A stretch of 36,924 nt of DNA from a virus: positions 1 to 36,924 of IMG/VR virus record IMGVR_UViG_3300042898_000090, one strand, 5' to 3'. Shown piece by piece: positions 31,127 through 36,924 of this stretch. The translations under genes were made by a program, and so were the position numbers. The notes below the pieces were generated by a model. The model had not been told where the DNA came from and did not search any database. It worked only from the letters and a program-made list of their open reading frames with translations. Position 1 is the stretch's first letter. Every line of letters begins with the position of its first letter.

Positions 31127-32473
31127 TTAAGTAGCAGTACCAGTTGAACGATAACGAATCAAGGCGTTAGGGTCACGAACTGATGTAGCCAAACGCTTTT
31201 CACCAAAGAATGTGATAAAGCCGGGGGCCGTTTGGTCGTAGCGGCGCATAATCATATTCAATCTGTCAATGATTGTGTGACCTCGTGTAAAGTCACCAAA
31301 GAACATTGGATACAAAGAACTTGTACCCGCAGAACCAGTAGTTGCTTGTGATGGATTATCGCAATACTTGTTAACGACAACATCAAAGCCCAACAAATTA
31401 CCCACGATACCTTCAACCGACAAACCTTCGTTACGATTAAAGATTGGTGCGCCGTTTGTATCACGCAATGCGCGAATAGCGTTCAACAAAATTGGGCTAA
31501 TCATAAACTTAGTGTCGGGTGTCCAATACTGTTGTGGCAAAGCATAAATAGTATTGATTACGTCAACATAAGAAATGTTGTTTGCGCCAACGGTGTTTGC
31601 GTTAGTGGTAATTTGGTCGTAAGTAGCAAGGTTATGCAAACCAGTATTAGAACCCGTACCGCTTGTTCCAAATGATGCAGTTGAGCAAGTACCACCCGCA
31701 TAGGTAGCGTTAGCACCCGCGTATTGGTCTAAACCGCGCAAGCCATTTGTACCGCCGTATGGGTTAGTGCCTGATTGTGCCGCTTGGTCGTTGTTCTGAA
31801 TCATTGACAAGGCTTCGGCTTGCGAAAACTCCATCAACATATCGTCAACTACGTTTGCTTCCAAACCATCAATGTCATCCAAAGCCGCGGTACGGATTGG
31901 GAACTGAACATTCAAGTCCTGCAAAACTAATTGCCAAATGCTTGTGTTTTCAGTTGTATCCGCGCCGTTGTTCTGAATCGCATAGCCCCATGCCGCACCT
32001 GCATTACCAGTTTTGACACGGAATTGATAAGAAGAACCATCGGTTGCTACGGTGCGTGACAAACCGCGCATGGGGTTAGCCAAACGCAAAGCGGCAAACA
32101 CGGGGTCATAAGCGGTGCGACCACCTTGGTTGTTACCTGAACCCGTCAATGCTGATGCCTCGCGCATATACGCATCGCGTTGGCTTTCGTCTGCAAAAAT
32201 TTGCAGTTCTTTTTCTACGCGGGCATTGCTTTTGTAGAAAGAAACCAATTGTTCTTTAACAGAACGGTTTACATCGCCGCGCACGGATGTAGCGGGCTTG
32301 ACGATTGCAGGGGCTTGAATAGATGCTACTTTGGCTTCCAAAGCAGAAATGGTTTCTTGCATTTCCAGTTTGATTGCTTCAACGGCGGCGGGAATTTTTG
32401 CTTCAACGGCGGCAATGCTTTCGCTTTGCTTGGCTTCGATAGCATCCAGTTTTTCAATGATTGCTTGTGACAT
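31127..32473 (-). CDS. Major capsid protein (HK97 fold, with delta domain)
   Basis: The 448-residue protein begins with a charged coiled-coil region (IEKLDAIEAKQSESIAAVEA through about residue 55), a linker, and REASALTG at 104-111, after which the HK97 capsid core starts. The N-terminal region resembles the delta scaffold domain removed by the prohead protease, which is the gene just upstream. The core shares many blocks with the second capsid gene. Processing near residue 105-115 is predicted. It should be the main shell protein. Confidence 0.85.
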   Translation of the reverse strand: MSQAIIEKLDAIEAKQSESIAAVEAKIPAAVEAIKLEMQETISALEAKVASIQAPAIVKPATSVRGDVNRSVKEQLVSFYKSNARVEKELQIFADESQRDAYMREASALTGSGNNQGGRTAYDPVFAALRLANPMRGLSRTVATDGSSYQFRVKTGNAGAAWGYAIQNNGADTTENTSIWQLVLQDLNVQFPIRTAALDDIDGLEANVVDDMLMEFSQAEALSMIQNNDQAAQSGTNPYGGTNGLRGLDQYAGANATYAGGTCSTASFGTSGTGSNTGLHNLATYDQITTNANTVGANNISYVDVINTIYALPQQYWTPDTKFMISPILLNAIRALRDTNGAPIFNRNEGLSVEGIVGNLLGFDVVVNKYCDNPSQATTGSAGTSSLYPMFFGDFTRGHTIIDRLNMIMRRYDQTAPGFITFFGEKRLATSVRDPNALIRYRSTGTAT

Positions 32474-32476
32474 GAT

Positions 32477-33256
32477 TTAACCTTTAATTTTGGTATCAAG
32501 AATTTTAAGAAGTTCACGGGTTTCTAAAGCCGCGAGAATTTCCGCTTCGGTAGCCTCCGCATCTGATTCACTCAGAATAGGCGCAATTTCAATAGGCGTT
32601 GTAACTACATCGCGCAGTTCTAACACCTTTTTGAATGTAGATGCGGCGGCTACCGCATCCTTTTTAGATAGCCCAACTTCACGCAAGGCTTGTTCTAAAA
32701 CTTTTAAATCCGCAGAACCATCGGGTCGGAAATATTCCAACTTACTAACTTCTGCTTGTGGGTTGTTTGGGTACATAACTACGGATACTTCGCGTAAGCC
32801 GCCTTTTGTGATTTGGAAATATGCTTCATCAGATTGGTCGGGTTCGCCATCAGCATTTACCATTTGGTATTCTTCAGCGTATGCACCAACGGAAACGCCA
32901 CCAAACATTTCGGGCGATTCTTGCATTACTTTGTAAAGGTCAGAACCCATCGTAGTATTGACATACAAACGCCCTTCGGCTTTCATTCCTGTATCGTCAA
33001 ACTCGAACGCATCCCATTGACCAACGGGGATTGCATCCGCATTGTGATTTACAAACATGGGTAGGGGGCGACCTGATTTAGAAAAATCTTCTGCCCATTG
33101 CATGAAGCCCTCGGGTTGATAATTAAACCGCCTACCGTCTGCGCCTTCACGCGCACCCCAAGTAGTTACGGTTGCTTCAATTTTTCCTGTGCTTTCGCCC
33201 TGCTTTTCCAAAACTAATTTGGCTTCGCAAACCATCATCAGGTTTTTTACGGTCAT
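32477..33256 (-). CDS. HK97-family prohead protease
   Basis: The 259-residue protein has the phage prohead protease pattern: His71 in FVNHNADAIPVGQW and Ser122 in FGGVSVGAYAEEY, with REVSVVMYPNNP after. The C-terminal part is an acidic helical tail (EATEAEILAALETRELL). It would cut the delta domain of the capsid precursor. It lies between portal and capsid genes, the standard order. A GAGGT ribosome site precedes the ATG. Confidence 0.85.
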   Translation of the reverse strand: MTVKNLMMVCEAKLVLEKQGESTGKIEATVTTWGAREGADGRRFNYQPEGFMQWAEDFSKSGRPLPMFVNHNADAIPVGQWDAFEFDDTGMKAEGRLYVNTTMGSDLYKVMQESPEMFGGVSVGAYAEEYQMVNADGEPDQSDEAYFQITKGGLREVSVVMYPNNPQAEVSKLEYFRPDGSADLKVLEQALREVGLSKKDAVAAASTFKKVLELRDVVTTPIEIAPILSESDAEATEAEILAALETRELLKILDTKIKG

Positions 33257-33389
33257 AGATTACCTCATCGATTTTTGTTCGGTCGATGTCATATATTGTT
33301 TTTGGGGGTCGCCCTCTTTTAGGGGGCGGTTCTGTATTTGGCTTATATGTTGCCAAGGATGCTATCACTAATTTAAAAATAGTGGACAA
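33177..33389 (-). CDS. Possible small AT-hook-like ORF before the protease
   Basis: Between portal and protease a frame encodes about 70 residues with PPPKRGRPPKTIYDID, an AT-hook-like basic motif, and a further basic end that overlaps the protease gene by 80 bases. Its first start is TTG at 33389, with GTG at 33368 also possible, and no good ribosome site is seen. The N-terminal half (up to the protease start) may be real and the overlap may be chance. Confidence 0.35.
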   Translation of the reverse strand: MSTIFKLVIASLATYKPNTEPPPKRGRPPKTIYDIDRTKIDEVIYDRKKPDDGLRSQISFGKAGRKHRKN

Positions 33390-33396
33390 TTTATTT

Positions 33397-34794
33397 TTAC
33401 TTGCCGATATTCATTTTGCGGGTTTGGTTTCCACCACCACCGCCCGTATCTTGGGGAGATGTTCCGATAATCGGCTTATCTTTCCCGCCCTTATCAATCA
33501 ATTCATCTGCCCCATCCATATTGGGCATCCCCAAGTATTCACGCGCTTCGTTGGGGGTCATAATCCCGTTTGTAACGCCCGCGGTAGCAAAATTCATTTG
33601 GTCTAACGGTGCGCCTTTTAAGAAATTGCGCGTATCAAATTCAATGCACAAATTAGGGTAGCCAACAAACAAATGTTGCTTTAATTTCTGCTGAATGTTA
33701 ATTAAAGTTGGGTACATAGTGGATTTATAGAATTCATCCATCATAGTTTGGGTATTGTTGTACTTGGAATCCCCGATACCAATCATTGCCGCGGGTACGC
33801 CAAACAAACCGCAAATCCGTTTCATGGTTTGTTCTTTTAACTTAGCCGCATCGGTATCCTGTAGGGTCAGCATATCCAACGGGGTGTACTTCATGCCTTG
33901 GTCAAGTAACATACCCTGACCCGCCTTGCTTGGGTCGCTTGGGCGGCTAGAAACCATTGCCGACCATGCTTCTTTCAAACGGGCGGCAATTTCCTTATAT
34001 TTGCCATCAGGAATAACACTTTCGGTAGTGAACATTCCGCTTGGCTTTGCGCCGTTCTGCATGATGTAGTTGGCGTAAAGGTCAATATCTTGGTCTAGCG
34101 AAACCAGTTCTGCCGCCAAAATGCCTTTGTTAAAACCCGCAGAACCTTGCCAGTTCATTTCCTTAATGTGCATCACTTGGTTAAAGTTAAGCGGTTCATC
34201 ACGGTTAAAACCGTAAGCGGGCGTACTCAAACGATACGATGGGTAACGCGCAGGGGTGATTGTTACGGCAATCAAAGTTGAATCCAAAAGGTACATTTCT
34301 AACGGGGTTTCCGTTGTACTCTTTTGGTCTTTTCTCCACCAAAGGGTAAATGCTTCGCCCGCAAGTTCGTACCACATTAGCCATTGATACCAAAATTCAT
34401 AGGTGCTTTGGAAATGGTTAGGTTGCGCCAAAAGGTTTGCCACTTGCTTGGCTTTTGCCTTATCCCGTGCGCCTACCAGTTCAGATTTAATGGCATCCAC
34501 ATAAGTACCATCTTCCGATTGGCTAACCACGCGAATAGGCAATTGGGATAGGGCGCGGGCTTTAGCCGCAACGCAAGCCATGATTGTGCTATTGCGCGTA
34601 AGCAATGACATATCCACGGGGCGACCCGCGTTATTCGTTGCGCCTGTGGTTACATAAAGAATCTGAGTATTGACATTAGGGTTCTTATTATTGCCCTGAT
34701 AAACAATGTTATTGCCTAGCGCAGATTGCCCAAACAATACATTTGATTCGTTTTTTTGGTCTTTATTACGCTTGAAAATGTCGAAAATAGCCAT
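33397..34794 (-). CDS. Portal protein (HK97 family)
   Basis: From the ATG at 34794 the protein is 465 residues (a TTG at 34806 is the longer alternative). It starts MAIFDIFKRNKDQ and includes MSLLTRNSTIMACVAAKARA, LAGEAFTLWWRKD, HIKEMNWQGSAGFNKGI and MKRICGLFGVPAAMIGIGDS with NTQTMMDEFYKSTM. These match the clip-and-crown regions of HK97-family portals. The portal forms the dodecameric ring that the terminase docks on. It sits between terminase and protease. Confidence 0.85.
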   Translation of the reverse strand: MAIFDIFKRNKDQKNESNVLFGQSALGNNIVYQGNNKNPNVNTQILYVTTGATNNAGRPVDMSLLTRNSTIMACVAAKARALSQLPIRVVSQSEDGTYVDAIKSELVGARDKAKAKQVANLLAQPNHFQSTYEFWYQWLMWYELAGEAFTLWWRKDQKSTTETPLEMYLLDSTLIAVTITPARYPSYRLSTPAYGFNRDEPLNFNQVMHIKEMNWQGSAGFNKGILAAELVSLDQDIDLYANYIMQNGAKPSGMFTTESVIPDGKYKEIAARLKEAWSAMVSSRPSDPSKAGQGMLLDQGMKYTPLDMLTLQDTDAAKLKEQTMKRICGLFGVPAAMIGIGDSKYNNTQTMMDEFYKSTMYPTLINIQQKLKQHLFVGYPNLCIEFDTRNFLKGAPLDQMNFATAGVTNGIMTPNEAREYLGMPNMDGADELIDKGGKDKPIIGTSPQDTGGGGGNQTRKMNIGK

Positions 34795-34818
34795 GTTTTT
34801 ACCCAATTTCTTGATGGT

Positions 34819-36498
34819 TTACCATTCAAAACTTCTAAACCCAAATGTATCAGAAACAAAAACATTGTCTAGATGGCAATGCAAAGCCATAATCATTGCA
34901 ATAATTCCGTCAACTTTTGCGGATGTATCGGCTTCATTCTTACGAACTTTGACATTTCCGTTTACATCCGTATAAACTTCGGCGTTGCCTAGTTGCCAAC
35001 CAACGAACGGGTTGCCATCGTGCATTATTCCTTTTTTCAAAATCAATTGTTCAGCGGTTTTAGACGGGTTAGATAGAACCGCCATACCTTGCCCAACCTT
35101 TTTTACGGGTAAACCTTCGGAATACAAATTAGCAACCAATGACGCGGCGTTGTACGGGTCGTAGCCAATTTCCTTTACATCGTACTTAATACATTGTTGC
35201 TTAATGTAGGTTTCTACTTCGTTTAGGTCGGTTACATTACCTTGCGTTAGCCGCAATATTCCGCTTTGGTGCGCCTGTGAAAAGATAGATTTATAGTGAT
35301 TTGGGATTAGGTCTAAACTTTCTTCGGGTAAGAAGAATTGGAATTCAGCATAGAACTTTTCTTCTAAAAATCGGTGCAAAGTACAAACCGCGTTTAAGTC
35401 GCGGCTATATGCCAAGTCAAACGCAATAAAAGTTGATTCAGGTTTGTCATCAGGAATAGGGCATACAGAATCATCCCAATATCGGCGGTCAACCCACGCG
35501 CTATTTGCTGAAACATAAATGTTCAGTTGCTTACAAAGAAATTCGTTAAGGCTTGCGGGCTTAGATTGCGCTTCGTGCGCCATGTGCCTAATGTGTTCTG
35601 TAGTTACCGATATGCCCAACATAGGATTGGCTTTAGCCCAAGTTTCTTCGTTTGACCATTCATCACCCGCATCGATGGAATACAGTAAACCAAACCATCG
35701 GTAGTTATCTTCTGCCGTGCCGCGTAGCACCGTTCGCAAGTGGTTTAAATCTTCATAGAACTTAGTTTCGCGGGTAAACGATGCGGTAGTTAGGTACATA
35801 CGCAAAGGGTTCTTACGCGCACCCATACCGCTATGCAGAACCTCAATAGAACTTCGTTCGGTAATCTGCGCGGCTTCGTCAATCATCGCGCACGATGGGT
35901 TTTTACCATCGCCTGTTTTTCTGTTATCACGGGATAGCGCACGGTAAGTAGAAGTGGAATCACCCGCCTTCTTTAGTTCGCTACGGTAAACAACAAACTT
36001 TTGCTGAAACTCATGCACCATATTTTCAATAATGGCTTTAGATGAATCAAAGCAAATCGATGCTTGTTCGCGGTTGGTCGCCAAAGTAAAAACTTCAGCA
36101 CCCGAATCGCCAAACTGTAATTCGTAAAGTGCAATGATTGATGCCAAAGTTGTCTTGCCTGATTTACGCGGCACAAACAAAATTACATCAGTTACCCAAC
36201 GAATCGTTTTATCTTTCCTATCCCTGAACCCGTAAATAGCGGCAAGAAACAAAACTTGAAACGGTTGCAGTTGGATAGGCTTGCCCGCATCTGCGCCTTT
36301 TACATGGCGGCAAAACTTGGCAAACTTTAAAATGTGTTCGGCTTTTTCGGGTACAAATTCATAAGGCGCATCCCGCCGTTCCACCATATCTAGGAATCGT
36401 TGGGCGGCTAACCTTACATCTTCGCAAGCGGTAATGTCGCCAAGGGTTACGCCCCTAGCATATTGAAAAGCGGGTTCAAGCAGTTGCGAATAACTCAT
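34819..36498 (-). CDS. Terminase large subunit
   Basis: The 559-residue protein has a Walker A motif PRKSGKTT at about 110-117, Walker B with Asp207-Glu208 in CAMIDEAAQ, and a following motif-III-like region (LRMYLTTAS). The C-terminal nuclease part shows Asp361 in FIAFDLAYS with Asp367, and a later KVDGIIAM aspartate near residue 530. This is the HK97-like terminase type, usually of cos phages. It overlaps the small subunit by 23 bases and precedes the portal gene. Confidence 0.9.
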   Translation of the reverse strand: MSYSQLLEPAFQYARGVTLGDITACEDVRLAAQRFLDMVERRDAPYEFVPEKAEHILKFAKFCRHVKGADAGKPIQLQPFQVLFLAAIYGFRDRKDKTIRWVTDVILFVPRKSGKTTLASIIALYELQFGDSGAEVFTLATNREQASICFDSSKAIIENMVHEFQQKFVVYRSELKKAGDSTSTYRALSRDNRKTGDGKNPSCAMIDEAAQITERSSIEVLHSGMGARKNPLRMYLTTASFTRETKFYEDLNHLRTVLRGTAEDNYRWFGLLYSIDAGDEWSNEETWAKANPMLGISVTTEHIRHMAHEAQSKPASLNEFLCKQLNIYVSANSAWVDRRYWDDSVCPIPDDKPESTFIAFDLAYSRDLNAVCTLHRFLEEKFYAEFQFFLPEESLDLIPNHYKSIFSQAHQSGILRLTQGNVTDLNEVETYIKQQCIKYDVKEIGYDPYNAASLVANLYSEGLPVKKVGQGMAVLSNPSKTAEQLILKKGIMHDGNPFVGWQLGNAEVYTDVNGNVKVRKNEADTSAKVDGIIAMIMALHCHLDNVFVSDTFGFRSFEW

Positions 36499-36847
36499 CT
36501 ACTTCGGATGCCTTGTTTTTAATCTTTGGGCGACCCCTTGCCACTAATGCTAGTTCGGCAAGAATCTTTATCGCTTTGTCCATTGATTCGGTTCTTATCT
36601 TGTAATAGGGGCTTGGTGCATCCCCCGCGTTGTAGTGGTAAATCGCGCCATTTTCCAATAATCCAATGTGCGCCTGAACCAAAGTTTCCACCACCAAAAC
36701 CAAAGAACCAATTAGCAGTTCATCAGATGCAGTTAACGCACCCGTTGAATTTTCCACTTCGTTCCTGATGGCGGTTTCAAAGGCATCTGCGTTCCAAGTG
36801 CTTGGATTACGCAAAAACGCAATAATTTGTTTGGGTGCTTTTTTCAT
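36476..36847 (-). CDS. Terminase small subunit (P27-like)
   Basis: The 123-residue protein starts MKKAPKQIIAFLRNPSTWNA, then ELLIGSLVLVVETLVQAHIG and NGAIYHYNAGDAPSPYY, and ends with ILAELALVARGRPKIKNKA. The second half, with PYYK-x-R and GRPK, fits the P27-like small terminase that reads packaging DNA. It is the first gene read on the left-going late strand. A TTATAA-like element lies upstream at about 36880, but no matching -35 is clear. Confidence 0.7.
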   Translation of the reverse strand: MKKAPKQIIAFLRNPSTWNADAFETAIRNEVENSTGALTASDELLIGSLVLVVETLVQAHIGLLENGAIYHYNAGDAPSPYYKIRTESMDKAIKILAELALVARGRPKIKNKASEVDELFATA

Positions 36848-36906
36848 TTTTTGATGTTAAACGCTTTGTTGTAGTTTAGCAACCTTATAACCCCCGCTAA
36901 CTTTGT

Positions 36907-36920
36907 CTTTCTACAGAAAG
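36907..36920. repeat. Inverted repeat at the window end
   Basis: CTTTCT-AC-AGAAAG is a perfect inverted repeat with 6-bp arms and a 2-base centre, 60 bases upstream of the small terminase. The window start CTTTC repeats the arm sequence. If the molecule is circular these are close together and could mark a packaging or regulatory site. No long terminal repeat was seen. Confidence 0.45.
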
Positions 36921-36924
36921 CCTA

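Noticed and set aside
32490-32936. 148-residue plus-strand frame opposite the protease gene
   Set aside because: Antisense of a protease with conserved His and Ser motifs; Ser-rich shadow.
1-36924. Integrase, CI repressor, toxin-antitoxin or methyltransferase genes indicating lysogeny or defence
   Set aside because: No such gene was recognised on either strand; the Cro/YdaS-like protein alone does not show lysogeny.
1-36924. tRNA or rRNA genes
   Set aside because: No cloverleaf-like stretch with a CCA-type end or conserved loop sequences was noticed, though a dedicated scan could not be run.

Overview
The window looks like the complete or nearly complete genome of a tailed double-stranded DNA phage with siphovirus-type morphology. 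It carries an HK97-type head module, a tape measure gene of moderate length, and a tail assembly chaperone pair with a frameshift site. No host chromosomal gene, integrase, tRNA or rRNA gene is visible. Several small-protein families resemble ones I associate with phages of aquatic Proteobacteria, perhaps Burkholderiales. The host call is an inference from memory. The minus-strand gene at the left edge (37-771) and the small terminase at the right edge (starting at 36847) would be consecutive if the molecule were closed into a circle. I therefore read the window as a linearised circular map.

Layout. Positions 37-6839 (minus strand) are an early block read right to left. It holds a Cro/YdaS-like regulator, a DUF1376 replication initiator with internal repeats that could be the origin, a DUF6475 candidate helicase loader, a VRR-NUC-like nuclease, a YbcO-like nuclease, an HNH nuclease, a GIY-YIG/AP2 homing-type nuclease, and many very small genes overlapping by ATGA. 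Positions 6840-6975 are a divergent control region with a 15-bp palindrome. Positions 6976-10164 (plus strand) are a recombination block: ERF annealing protein, YqaJ-type exonuclease, a small protein with an SSB-like acidic tail, and a zinc/winged-helix protein. Positions 10156-12356 (minus) are the lysis block: GH24 endolysin, 3-TM holin, coiled-coil/TM proteins and a run of 30-58 residue proteins, set behind a strong terminator. Positions 12410-26585 (minus) are the tail: fibre, S74-chaperone hub protein, distal tail proteins, tape measure, and the G/GT chaperones. Positions 26582-36847 (minus) are tail tube, connector, capsid, protease, portal and terminase.

The most unusual content is a double paralogous duplication in the virion genes. 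There are two tandem major capsid proteins (448 and 338 residues), separated by a strong intrinsic terminator, and two tandem major tail proteins (164 and 173 residues). The longer capsid gene keeps an N-terminal delta/scaffold region and the shorter one lacks it. That pattern suggests unequal stoichiometry, for example a shell protein plus a vertex or minor protein. Other points of note are a GGGAAAC -1 frameshift site ending the tail chaperone gene, giving a 281-residue fusion close to lambda gpGT in length, and a GNAT acetyltransferase where comparable tail modules often carry an NlpC/P60 peptidase.

The genes fit together as a compact program. A switch region fires early genes both ways. 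The initiator and loader would recruit host replication enzymes, ERF and the exonuclease would recombine concatemers, HNH and terminase would package cos-type ends, and the late minus-strand genes build and release the virion. All calls rest on reading the sequence and on recalled family motifs. No database search was run.
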